Below, piece by piece: positions 43,798-52,194 of a stretch of 64,000 nucleotides of DNA; the stretch's first letter is position 1, and each line of letters begins with the position of its first letter. The stretch comes from Flavobacterium seoulense (GTDB taxonomy: Bacteria; Bacteroidota; Bacteroidia; Flavobacteriales; Flavobacteriaceae), in contig NZ_JNCA01000018.1 in NCBI RefSeq assembly GCF_000695795.1, positions 1 to 64,000 on the forward strand, read 5' to 3'. The notes under the pieces are model-generated. The model was not told the DNA's origin and searched no databases. It saw only the letters and a list, made by a program, of their open reading frames with translations. Position numbers and translations under genes: made by a program.

Positions 43798-43992
43798 ATG
43801 AAAAAAAGACATGAACAAAAATTAATTATTCTTTCAATGCTAATGATTTTAGCATTGAACATTCCGCTTATACTCTTATTTGATAGTTCAGAACCTTTAT
43901 GCGGTTTACCTATTACCTATATTTATATTTTTTCGGCATGGTTATTTTCAATTGCCATCACCTACTTAATTGTAAAAAGATATTATGAGTAG
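43798..43992 (+). CDS. Small two-helix membrane protein, possible symporter subunit
   Basis: A 64-residue protein with a basic start (MKKRHEQK), a first membrane helix (about 9-27), a short loop containing FDSSEPLCGLP and a second helix (about 38-57) ending in KRYYE. It overlaps the symporter-kinase gene by 8 bases. Small two-helix proteins (DUF4212/DUF485-like) often accompany acetate-type sodium symporters. This one fits that role by size and place, but I cannot assign it to either family from sequence alone. Confidence 0.75.
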   Translation: MKKRHEQKLIILSMLMILALNIPLILLFDSSEPLCGLPITYIYIFSAWLFSIAITYLIVKRYYE

Positions 43993-46687
43993 TTTAGGCT
44001 TATTATTAATCTTAACCATTTATGTAGTAATCCTTTTTTACATTGCACATTGGTCCGAAAAAAGAAGCCATTCTAAATGGACTAACAACCCTTATGTTTA
44101 TTCCTTTTCATTAGCCGTTTATTGCACCGCCTGGACTTATTATGGAAGTGTTGGTTTAGCCGCAAAAACCGGAGTCGATTATTTACCCATTTATCTTGGA
44201 CCAATAATCATCATTCCTACCTGGATAATCATTCTTAAAAGAATTATTCGAATTTCCAGAATCAACAAAATAACAAGTCTTGCCGATTTTATTTCGTTAC
44301 GCTACGGAAACAGCCGATCATTGGGAGCCTTAGTTACATTAATCTCTATTTTTGGAATTGTGCCTTATATCGCTTTGCAACTAAAAGCAATTTCAGACAC
44401 TTTTCACATAGTAACTAAAACCCATGAAAGTTCTAATGTTTTTACTGATAATACTACCTACATTTGTATTGCATTGGCATTATTTGCTTCCTATTACGGT
44501 AATAAATATGTAGATGCTTCCGAAAAAAGACGCGGAATTGTAACTGCCATTGCTCTTGAATCTATATTAAAATTAGTGTTCTTTTTAATTATTGGTGTTT
44601 ACGTAACCTACTTTGTTTATGATGGTTTTGAGGACATTTACAACCAAGCATCTGTCTTAGAAAATTTCGATAAAAAAAATACTATTGGCAATTTATCTAA
44701 CGGATTGAACTGGTTTTTTCTTTGCCTGATTTCGATGTTTGCCATTTTTATTTTACCAAGACAATTTCACACTGCTATTGTCGAAAACAATCAGGAAAAA
44801 CATATACGAACAGCCATTTGGTTACTTCCGCTTTACTTATTGCTTTTCAATATTTTTGTTTTCCCAATTGCTTGGGGAGGTAATATCCTTTTTGAAACAC
44901 AAGGACTCAATTCAGACACTTATTCTTTATTAATTCCGCAGTATTTCAATAATAATTTCCTAACCGTTTTAGTATTTTTAGGAGGATTTTCGGCAGCTAT
45001 TTCAATGATTATTGTTTCTTCGATTACACTTTCTACAATGTTAAGTAACAACCTTTTAATTCCTTACGGTTTTATTGGTTCATTAGAAAATATTTCCCAG
45101 GAAAAGAACACTAAAAGAATCGTTCTTAGCCGAAAAATAGGTATTTTTTCACTCATTATTTTAGGCTACATTATCTACCGTGTTTTCATCTTAGATTATA
45201 CTTTAGTTTCCATAGGATTGGTTTCCTTTGTTATTATTGCCCAATTAGCTCCTGCTTTTTTTGGCGGACTATTCTGGACCAGAGGTTCTAAAAAAGGAGC
45301 GATAACAGGAATTGTTCTGGGATTTTTAGTTTGTTTTTACACTTTATTAATTCCGTACGCACTTGGAACCACAAATTCGCCCAGTACTTTTGTTCAGGAA
45401 GGTCCGTGGGGAATTGCGCTCTTAAAACCTTTTCAGCTTTTCGGGCTAGATTATCTGGAACCTATTCCGCAAGCTGTTTTTTGGAGCTTATTTGTTAATT
45501 TACTAAGCTATTTAGCGGTTTCAGTAAGTTTTAGCGGAGATTATCGCGAGCGAAATTATGCCGAAATGTTTGTTGACATTGACAAATACATTACTAATCA
45601 TGAGAATGCTTATGTATGGAAAGGAACAGCAAATATTTCTGATATTCGAAAAATATTAGAGCGTTTTCTAGGAATCGAAAGAACCCAACGCGCGATGACT
45701 ATTTTCAATTTAAAATACAATATTGATAAAGACACAAATATTGCCGATGCACGTTTTATCAAATTTGCTGAAAATCTATTGACAGGACATATTGGTACGG
45801 CTTCCGCCAAAATTGTAATTTCCAGTGTGGCTAAAGAAGACAAAATCAGCCTGCCAGAAGTATTACGTATTCTCGAAGAATCGAAAGAGAATATTATTAT
45901 TAATAAAAAGCTTGTTGAAAGTTCGAATGAATTAAAAAACATCTCCGAACAACTTCAAATTGCAAACAAAGAACTCATCAACAAAGATATTCAAAAAGAT
46001 GAATTTCTGGATACCGTAACTCACGAATTAAGAACTCCGATAACAGCAATTAGAGCTGCTACCGAAATTTTATATGACGATGCGAATATCCCTGCCGAAG
46101 TACGCCAAAAATTTCTACAAAATATCATTTCTGAATCCGATAGACTGAATCGTTTGATTGATAAAATATTGGATTTAGAGAAATTTGAAACTGGAAAACA
46201 AAAGATTTACCTGTCTAAAAACAACCTTTCTAAAACCATTAACAACACTCTTGAATCGCTGCAACAATTAATAGCAAACAAAAACATATACGTTGATTTT
46301 AAAGATCATTCCAGAGAAATCAAAGCCTTTTATGATGAAGAACGTATCATTCAGGTGTTGCATAATTTATTTTCGAATGCGATAAAATTCTGCGAAAGCA
46401 TTGCTGGAAAAATCACTATTAAATTGGTAGAAAACACTGATTTTGTTTCCGTTAGTATTCACAATAATGGAAAAGAAATAAAGCGGGAAGATTTTGAAGC
46501 CATCTTCGACAAATTTTACCAATCCAGAAATCAAAATGTAAAAAAACCTATTGGAAGCGGCTTAGGATTAGCCATTTGCAAAAAAATAATTGAACATCAT
46601 AAAGGAAAAATATGGGTTGAAAGCTCCATTGGTAACGGAACAACCATTATTTTTACATTACCCAATTACAATACTACCGAAAAATGA
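43985..46687 (+). CDS. Sodium/solute symporter fused to sensor histidine kinase (CbrA-like)
   Basis: A 900-residue fusion. Residues about 1-490 form an SSS-family transporter with about thirteen membrane helices (for example the TAWTYYGSVGLAAKTG entry block). A linker of about 100 residues follows, then a coiled-coil segment (about 640-670), a HisKA domain with phospho-acceptor His680 in THELRTPITA, and a HATPase domain with LHNLFSNAIKFC (N box) and GSGLGLAICKK (G box). No PAS domain is visible. It probably senses solute flux, perhaps acetate, and signals to the receiver protein encoded directly after it (ATGA overlap). Confidence 0.93.
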   Translation: MSSLGLLLILTIYVVILFYIAHWSEKRSHSKWTNNPYVYSFSLAVYCTAWTYYGSVGLAAKTGVDYLPIYLGPIIIIPTWIIILKRIIRISRINKITSLADFISLRYGNSRSLGALVTLISIFGIVPYIALQLKAISDTFHIVTKTHESSNVFTDNTTYICIALALFASYYGNKYVDASEKRRGIVTAIALESILKLVFFLIIGVYVTYFVYDGFEDIYNQASVLENFDKKNTIGNLSNGLNWFFLCLISMFAIFILPRQFHTAIVENNQEKHIRTAIWLLPLYLLLFNIFVFPIAWGGNILFETQGLNSDTYSLLIPQYFNNNFLTVLVFLGGFSAAISMIIVSSITLSTMLSNNLLIPYGFIGSLENISQEKNTKRIVLSRKIGIFSLIILGYIIYRVFILDYTLVSIGLVSFVIIAQLAPAFFGGLFWTRGSKKGAITGIVLGFLVCFYTLLIPYALGTTNSPSTFVQEGPWGIALLKPFQLFGLDYLEPIPQAVFWSLFVNLLSYLAVSVSFSGDYRERNYAEMFVDIDKYITNHENAYVWKGTANISDIRKILERFLGIERTQRAMTIFNLKYNIDKDTNIADARFIKFAENLLTGHIGTASAKIVISSVAKEDKISLPEVLRILEESKENIIINKKLVESSNELKNISEQLQIANKELINKDIQKDEFLDTVTHELRTPITAIRAATEILYDDANIPAEVRQKFLQNIISESDRLNRLIDKILDLEKFETGKQKIYLSKNNLSKTINNTLESLQQLIANKNIYVDFKDHSREIKAFYDEERIIQVLHNLFSNAIKFCESIAGKITIKLVENTDFVSVSIHNNGKEIKREDFEAIFDKFYQSRNQNVKKPIGSGLGLAICKKIIEHHKGKIWVESSIGNGTTIIFTLPNYNTTEK

Positions 46688-47046
46688 AGAAAATACTAAT
46701 TGTAGATGACGAACCTAATATTGTAATGTCACTGGAATATACTTTTAAGAAAAATAATTTTGAAGTATTCATTGCCCGCGACGGACAGGAAGCATTGGAT
46801 ATTTTAAATAATCAATTACCAGACATTATTATCCTTGATGTAATGATGCCTATGGTGGATGGTTACAGCACATTGGAACAAATAAAACAGGAACCAAGAT
46901 TAGATCATTGCAAAGTGATTTTTCTTTCGGCAAAAAACAAAGAAAAAGACATTGAAAAAGGACTTTCATTAGGTGCTAATTTATACGTAACCAAACCTTT
47001 TTCGCTTAAAAAACTCGTTGAACAAGCCCAGGAATTAATAAACTAA
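46684..47046 (+). CDS. Receiver-only response regulator
   Basis: A 120-residue CheY-like protein with no output domain. The acidic pair Asp8-Asp9, phospho-acceptor Asp52 (ILDVMMP), Ser82 and Lys104 (TKPFS) are all present. Its start overlaps the symporter-kinase stop by 4 bases, which marks it as the cognate receiver. As it has no DNA-binding domain, it must act by protein contact, for example on another regulator or back on the transporter. Acetyl-CoA synthetase follows 23 bases later. Confidence 0.93.
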   Translation: MKKILIVDDEPNIVMSLEYTFKKNNFEVFIARDGQEALDILNNQLPDIIILDVMMPMVDGYSTLEQIKQEPRLDHCKVIFLSAKNKEKDIEKGLSLGANLYVTKPFSLKKLVEQAQELIN

Positions 47047-47069
47047 CAAACTAAATATAAACAAAAACC

Positions 47070-48977
47070 ATGAGTCGTTACAAAATAAGTAATTTCGAAG
47101 AATACTTTAAAGAATACAAAAAATCCATAAAAGACCCGAAGAAATTTTGGGATAAAATTGCCTCAGAAAACTTTACCTGGTATCAGGAATGGGACAAAGT
47201 CGTCGATTTTAACATGGCGGAAGCCGAAATAAAATGGTTTGTTGATGCCAAAGTAAACATCACCAAAAACTGTATCGATCGTCACCTTGCCAAAAAAGGA
47301 GATAAAGTTGCCATAGTTTTTGAACCGAACAATCCTGATGAAGCTTCACAATCGATCACTTACAATGAATTACACCAACGTGTAAGCAAAATGGCTAATG
47401 TTTTATTGAGTCAGGGAATTCAAAAAGGAGATCGAGTATGTATTTACCTTCCTATGATTCCTGAATTAGCTATTACTACACTAGCCTGTGCCCGTATTGG
47501 AGCGATTCACTCAGTAGTTTTTGCAGGATTTTCAGCATCAGCTGTTGCTGCCCGAATTAACGACAGCGAATGTAAAATGGTCGTTACTTCTGACGGTGGT
47601 TACCGCGGTAACAAAACCATCGATTTAAAAGGAATTGTTGATGAAGCCTTAGCAAATTGTCCATCAGTAGAAAAAGTATTAGTTGCTCAAAGAACTAATA
47701 CTGATGTTCAAATGAAAGAAGGTCGTGACCAATGGTTAGCTCCTCTTGTAGAAAAAGCTTCAGATAATAATACGGCTGAAATTATGGATGCCGAAGATCC
47801 ATTGTTTATTCTTTACACTTCGGGTTCTACCGGAAAACCTAAAGGAATGGTACACACCACAGCTGGATATATGGTTTATACAGCTTATACATTCCAAAAT
47901 GTTTTTAACTACGAAGAAAATGATATTTTCTGGTGTACTGCCGACATTGGCTGGATTACCGGACATTCTTATATTCTATACGGTCCATTATTGAACGGAG
48001 CTACAACAGTTATTTTCGAAGGTGTTCCTTCTTATCCTGATTTCAGTCGTTTTTGGGAAGTAATTGAAAAACATAAAGTGAACCAATTCTATACAGCACC
48101 AACAGCCATCAGAGCTTTGGCCAAAGAAAGCTTAGATTATGTACAAAAATATCCTTTAAGCTCGCTGAAAGTAATTGGTTCAGTAGGAGAACCTATCAAC
48201 GAAGAAGCCTGGCATTGGTACAATGACCACGTAGGAGGGAAACGTTGTCCGGTTGTAGATACCTGGTGGCAAACAGAAACAGGAGGAATCCTTATCTCGC
48301 CAATTCCTTTTATCACACCAACAAAACCTACTTATGCAACACTTCCTCTTCCTGGAATTCAGGCAGTTTTGATGGACGAAAAACGTAATGAAATTGAAGA
48401 CAACCAAGTAGTGGGAAGTTTGTGCATTAAATTCCCTTGGCCGGGAATTGCCAGAACTATATGGGGCGACCACAAACGCTATAAAGAAACATATTTCTCT
48501 ACTTTCCCTGGAAAATATTTCAGTGGTGACGGCGCTTTGCGTGACGAAGTTGGTTATTATAGAATCACAGGCCGTGTAGATGATGTAGTAATTGTTTCTG
48601 GACACAATTTAGGAACAGCACCTATTGAAGACGCTATCAACGAACATTTGGCTGTAGCCGAAAGTGCCATTGTAGGTTTCCCGCATGACATTAAAGGAAA
48701 TGCTTTGTACGGATTTGTGATATTAAAAGAAACTGGTGAGAAACGAGACAAAGAAAATTTGGCAAAAGAAATCAATCATCATATTTCGGCTCACATTGGT
48801 CCTATTGCTAAACTAGATAAAATTCAGTTTGTATCTGGCTTACCTAAAACCCGTTCAGGAAAAATCATGCGACGAATTCTTCGTAAAATTGCCGAAGGTG
48901 ATTACTCTAATTTTGGTGACACAACCACATTGTTAAATCCTGAAATTGTAGACGAAATTAAAAACGGTAGAATTTAA
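47070..48977 (+). CDS. acs: Acetyl-CoA synthetase
   Basis: AMP-forming ligase converting acetate, ATP and CoA to acetyl-CoA in the cytoplasm; the high-affinity route of acetate use. The 635 residues show the ANL-family A3 motif YTSGSTGKPKG (249-259), the acetate-pocket WWQTETGG block and the C-terminal TRSGKIMRR with catalytic Lys598, the residue that is acetylated to switch off Acs in other bacteria. The length is typical. It is the last gene of the acetate cluster and is followed by a terminator. Confidence 0.96.
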   Translation: MSRYKISNFEEYFKEYKKSIKDPKKFWDKIASENFTWYQEWDKVVDFNMAEAEIKWFVDAKVNITKNCIDRHLAKKGDKVAIVFEPNNPDEASQSITYNELHQRVSKMANVLLSQGIQKGDRVCIYLPMIPELAITTLACARIGAIHSVVFAGFSASAVAARINDSECKMVVTSDGGYRGNKTIDLKGIVDEALANCPSVEKVLVAQRTNTDVQMKEGRDQWLAPLVEKASDNNTAEIMDAEDPLFILYTSGSTGKPKGMVHTTAGYMVYTAYTFQNVFNYEENDIFWCTADIGWITGHSYILYGPLLNGATTVIFEGVPSYPDFSRFWEVIEKHKVNQFYTAPTAIRALAKESLDYVQKYPLSSLKVIGSVGEPINEEAWHWYNDHVGGKRCPVVDTWWQTETGGILISPIPFITPTKPTYATLPLPGIQAVLMDEKRNEIEDNQVVGSLCIKFPWPGIARTIWGDHKRYKETYFSTFPGKYFSGDGALRDEVGYYRITGRVDDVVIVSGHNLGTAPIEDAINEHLAVAESAIVGFPHDIKGNALYGFVILKETGEKRDKENLAKEINHHISAHIGPIAKLDKIQFVSGLPKTRSGKIMRRILRKIAEGDYSNFGDTTTLLNPEIVDEIKNGRI

Positions 48978-49005
48978 TTTCTTCATTTTAAAACTTCGTA
49001 AAACC

Positions 49006-49035
49006 AAAAGCTGTTCAATAACTGAGCAGCTTTTT
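49006..49035 (+). terminator. Terminator after acs
   Basis: Stem AAAAGCTGTTCA (49006-49017) pairs with TGAGCAGCTTTT (49023-49034), including one T-G pair, around ATAAC, and ends in a T run. It lies 28 bases after the acs stop. Confidence 0.88.
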
Positions 49036-49083
49036 ATGTTTACAGAAACAAATTATTCAAATTAAATTCATCACAAAACCGTA

Positions 49084-49091
49084 TATTTTTG
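49084..49091 (+). promoter_or_regulatory. Bacteroidetes -7 element for the GH13 gene
   Basis: TATTTTTG matches TAnnTTTG, 53 bases upstream of the GH13 ATG and after the acs terminator. No convincing -33 TTG. It indicates a transcript separate from acs. Confidence 0.5.
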
Positions 49092-49144
49092 CTACATTCG
49101 TCAACTAAGGGTATGCTATCAATTAGCTCAAATTTCTCTATTTT

Positions 49145-50950
49145 ATGAGTACTGCGTTAAACACACAAATACAAAGAATAGAACCTCCGTTTTGGTTTTC
49201 TGGAATGCACAATCCCCTACTCCAAATTCTTTTTTACGGAACTAATATTGCTCAATGCCAAATTACAATAGAAAACAGCAATGCTATCAATAATGTAAAA
49301 CGCACCGAAAATCCCAACTTTATTTTTGTAACCATCAATACTCAAAAGATAAGCACAAGCGAAATTGACTTTATATTCAAACGGAAAGACAAATCGACTT
49401 TTATCCAAAAATATGAATTAAGGAAACGAAGGAAAGATTCGGCACTTCGTAAAAGTTTTGATTCTTCAGACACTATTTATCTTCTCATGCCTGATCGTTT
49501 TGCAAATGGAAACAAAAACAATCAAAACGACCAAAACACTATCGAAAAATACAATCGCGAATTGCCTGGAGGCCGGCACGGCGGCGATATCGAAGGTATT
49601 ATTCAAAATCTGGATTATTTACAATCTCTCGGCATCACTACCATTTGGAACACGCCGCTTTGTGAAGATAATGAAACTGAATTTTCCTATCACGGTTATG
49701 CGCAATCTGATGTTTATCAAATAGATTCTCGTTTTGGAACGAATGAAGATTATGTTCGTTTAGCCAATGAAATTCACAATCGTGACATGAAATTAGTCAT
49801 GGATTATGTAACTAATCATTGGGGATTAGCTCACTGGATGGTTCATGATGCACCTACAAAAGACTGGATTCATCAATTTGATAATTACACTCAGACCAAT
49901 CATAAAAGAAGCACTATAAGCGACATTAATGCTTCCAAAATTGATCGAACAGTCTGCCTTCATGGCTGGTTTGTTCCCACGATGCCCGACCTAAATATTA
50001 GCAATCCTTTAGTGTTCAATTATCTTTGTCAAAATGCTATTTGGTGGATTGAATATGCTAATTTAGATGGTTTTAGAGTTGATACTTACAATTATTCTGA
50101 ACCAGAATACATTTCGAAATGGACAAAAGCCATTACCGATGAATATCCAAATTTCAATTTGGTAGGCGAAATAACCATGCGTAATCAGGGATTGCTTTCT
50201 TATTGGCAAAAAGACAGTTCGATAGGTAAAATCCAAAATTTCAATTCTCATTTACCCAGTGTGATGGATTTTGCATTATCAGATGCATTGCAAAATGTTT
50301 TTAACGAAGATGATGACACCTGGGATCAGGGAATTACCAAAGTTTATGATATTCTTTCGAAAGATTTTTTGTTTCCAAATATTAATAATTTATTGATTTT
50401 TGCCGAAAATCATGATACCAAACGTTTCAACCACATATACAATAATGACTTTCGAAAATACAAAATGGCAATGAGTATGCTCGCTACTTTACGTGGCATT
50501 CCACAGTTGTATTATGGTTCCGAAATTGGTATGGCAGGCGATCAAAATCTAGGTGATGCCGATATTCGAAAAGATTTCCCCGGCGGTTGGGAAAACGATG
50601 AAAATAATGCTTTCCATCCTGAAAGCCGCTCCGAATGTCAAAATGCGTATTTCGATTTTACATCAAAATTATTCCATTGGCGAAAAACAAATGATGCAGT
50701 CCATTTTGGAAAAACCACACATTATATTCCTGAAAATAATGTTTATATCTATTTTAGATATAATTCGACAAAAACGGTGATGGTTATCATTAATAATCAT
50801 CCTGAAAATCAGGAAATCTACACTTACCGATTTAAAGAGAATATTGAAAATTACAAAACAGCAAAAGAAGTTATAACCGATTTAGTTTTTGATTTATCGC
50901 AACCCATTTTTATCGAAGGAAAGTCGGCTTTGATTTTAGAATTAGAATAA
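49145..50950 (+). CDS. GH13 alpha-amylase-family enzyme (cyclomaltodextrinase/neopullulanase type)
   Basis: A 601-residue glycoside hydrolase acting on malto-oligosaccharides or cyclodextrins. An N-terminal beta-sandwich (about 8-105, Cyc-maltodext_N-like) precedes the (beta/alpha)8 catalytic domain (about 120-510) and a C-terminal beta domain. Conserved regions are present: VMDYVTNH (region I), DGFRVD with nucleophile Asp313, VGEI with acid/base Glu342 and ENHD with Asp424. I see no signal peptide, which points to an intracellular enzyme, unlike most SusA proteins. No starch-type susCD pair is adjacent. Confidence 0.9.
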   Translation: MSTALNTQIQRIEPPFWFSGMHNPLLQILFYGTNIAQCQITIENSNAINNVKRTENPNFIFVTINTQKISTSEIDFIFKRKDKSTFIQKYELRKRRKDSALRKSFDSSDTIYLLMPDRFANGNKNNQNDQNTIEKYNRELPGGRHGGDIEGIIQNLDYLQSLGITTIWNTPLCEDNETEFSYHGYAQSDVYQIDSRFGTNEDYVRLANEIHNRDMKLVMDYVTNHWGLAHWMVHDAPTKDWIHQFDNYTQTNHKRSTISDINASKIDRTVCLHGWFVPTMPDLNISNPLVFNYLCQNAIWWIEYANLDGFRVDTYNYSEPEYISKWTKAITDEYPNFNLVGEITMRNQGLLSYWQKDSSIGKIQNFNSHLPSVMDFALSDALQNVFNEDDDTWDQGITKVYDILSKDFLFPNINNLLIFAENHDTKRFNHIYNNDFRKYKMAMSMLATLRGIPQLYYGSEIGMAGDQNLGDADIRKDFPGGWENDENNAFHPESRSECQNAYFDFTSKLFHWRKTNDAVHFGKTTHYIPENNVYIYFRYNSTKTVMVIINNHPENQEIYTYRFKENIENYKTAKEVITDLVFDLSQPIFIEGKSALILELE

Positions 50951-50956
50951 ACCAAA

Positions 50957-50974
50957 AACTTTGCGAACTTTGCG
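50957..50974 (+). repeat. Tandem 9-bp direct repeat AACTTTGCG x2
   Basis: Two perfect adjacent copies of AACTTTGCG fill most of the gap between the GH13 and glycerophosphodiesterase genes. Phrases of this kind (AACTTTGCG repeats followed by GTTAAA) seem to recur in flavobacterial intergenic DNA, but only this site is in the window. Confidence 0.7.
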
Positions 50975-50988
50975 GTTAAAAAAACTTT

Positions 50989-51669
50989 ATGCTTAAAATA
51001 GGTCATCGCGGTGCAAAAGGTTACGAACCTGAAAATACTTTAATTGCTTTCGAAAAGGCAATTGAATTAGGAGCTGACGGCATTGAACTCGATGTTCATT
51101 TAAGTACTGACAACGAATTAATCGTGATTCACGACGAAACTGTAGATCGAACCACTAACGGCAAAGGCGAAGTAAATCAATTGTCGTTAAAGGAATTGAA
51201 AGCGTTGAAAATTGATAACATACAACAAATCCCAAGTTTAACCGAAGTTCTTGATTTAGTAAACAAGCGTTGTTTTATCAATATTGAACTCAAAGGAATT
51301 GGAACCGCTAAGCCTGTAATTGGGCTAATTTCTCATTATATCTCAGAAAAAAACTGGGATTACAACGATTTCATTGTTTCCAGTTTTGATTGGAAAATGC
51401 TCGAACAAACACATTCATTAGATTCAAAAATAAAAATTGGTGTTTTAACCGAAGTGTCGATTGATGAAGCTTTGGCTTTCGCCAAAAAGATAAACGCTTT
51501 CGCCATTCATCCCGATTATGAATTGTTGTCAAAAGAAAATGTAATTTTGATGCAGCAAAATGGATTCGAAATTTATCCTTGGACTGTAAATTCGGAAAGT
51601 GCCATCCAAAAAATAAAATCATTCAACGTAAACGGAATTATCTCCGATTTCCCGGATCGAATTTATTAA
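50989..51669 (+). CDS. Glycerophosphodiester phosphodiesterase
   Basis: GDPD-family TIM-barrel enzyme that hydrolyses glycerophosphodiesters to sn-glycerol 3-phosphate and an alcohol. The 226 residues open with the signature IGHRG (His6, Arg7), followed by PENTLIAFEKAIELGADGIELDVHLS with the metal-binding Glu and Asp, and VIHDETVDRTT with the second catalytic His. No signal peptide is present, so it is likely cytoplasmic (UgpQ-like). It starts 38 bases after the GH13 stop. Confidence 0.93.
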   Translation: MLKIGHRGAKGYEPENTLIAFEKAIELGADGIELDVHLSTDNELIVIHDETVDRTTNGKGEVNQLSLKELKALKIDNIQQIPSLTEVLDLVNKRCFINIELKGIGTAKPVIGLISHYISEKNWDYNDFIVSSFDWKMLEQTHSLDSKIKIGVLTEVSIDEALAFAKKINAFAIHPDYELLSKENVILMQQNGFEIYPWTVNSESAIQKIKSFNVNGIISDFPDRIY

Positions 51670-51679
51670 ACCATTAAGA
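51666..51679 (+). repeat. Left copy of 14-bp inverted repeat flanking the GxxExxY gene
   Basis: TTAAACCATTAAGA, exact reverse complement of the sequence at 52178-52191. The copy begins inside the last codon and stop of the glycerophosphodiesterase gene. Similarity between the two copies weakens after the 14 bases but continues as AT-rich TTAAG-type sequence. Confidence 0.7.
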
Positions 51680-51711
51680 ACATTAAGTTAGTTTAATAAA
51701 TCACTCCATTT

Positions 51712-52119
51712 ATGACTAAAAAAGAAGTAACTCAATTATTTTACGAAATTATTGGATATGCCACAAAAATACACAAGAAACTAGGACCTGGTCTTTTAGA
51801 AAAAATATATGAAGAGTGTTTAAAATATGAGCTAGAAAAGAACGGACATCATGTTAAACAACAAATTAATGTTGCAATCGATTATTATGATTTAGAATTA
51901 TTAAATCCTCTACGATTGGACTTATTAGTAGATGATGCTGTCATAGTTGAACTAAAAACAGTTGAAAAATTCCACCCAATAGACGAAGCAAAACTATTAA
52001 CTTACATGAAATTATTAAGCGTACCGCAAGGATTACTTATCAATTTCAACACTACAAACATAACAAAATCCTATAAACCATTGATAAACGAATATTTTTC
52101 AAAACTTGCAGACGATTAA
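51712..52119 (+). CDS. GxxExxY-family protein, nuclease-like fold
   Basis: A 135-residue protein named for its motif, here Gly27-Leu-Leu-Glu30-Lys-Ile-Tyr33 in LGPGLLEKIYEECL. Further on, Asp70 and the Glu80-Leu-Lys82 triplet (RLDLLVDDAVIVELKTVE) resemble a PD-(D/E)xK nuclease core. The biochemical role of the family is not established. The gene stands alone, flanked by a perfect 14-bp inverted repeat about 500 bases apart, and interrupts two housekeeping genes. This suggests arrival as a cassette, though the repeats may only be common intergenic phrases. Confidence 0.88.
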   Translation: MTKKEVTQLFYEIIGYATKIHKKLGPGLLEKIYEECLKYELEKNGHHVKQQINVAIDYYDLELLNPLRLDLLVDDAVIVELKTVEKFHPIDEAKLLTYMKLLSVPQGLLINFNTTNITKSYKPLINEYFSKLADD

Positions 52120-52177
52120 CCACTTTATAATCTAAAGATAAATACTCAAAAACAATAAAACTTAATTTTCTTAACTC

Positions 52178-52191
52178 TCTTAATGGTTTAA
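52178..52191 (-). repeat. Right copy of 14-bp inverted repeat flanking the GxxExxY gene
   Basis: TCTTAATGGTTTAA on the plus strand, exact reverse complement of 51666-51679. It ends 3 bases before the ATG of the flavoprotein gene. Confidence 0.7.
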
Positions 52192-52194
52192 ATA

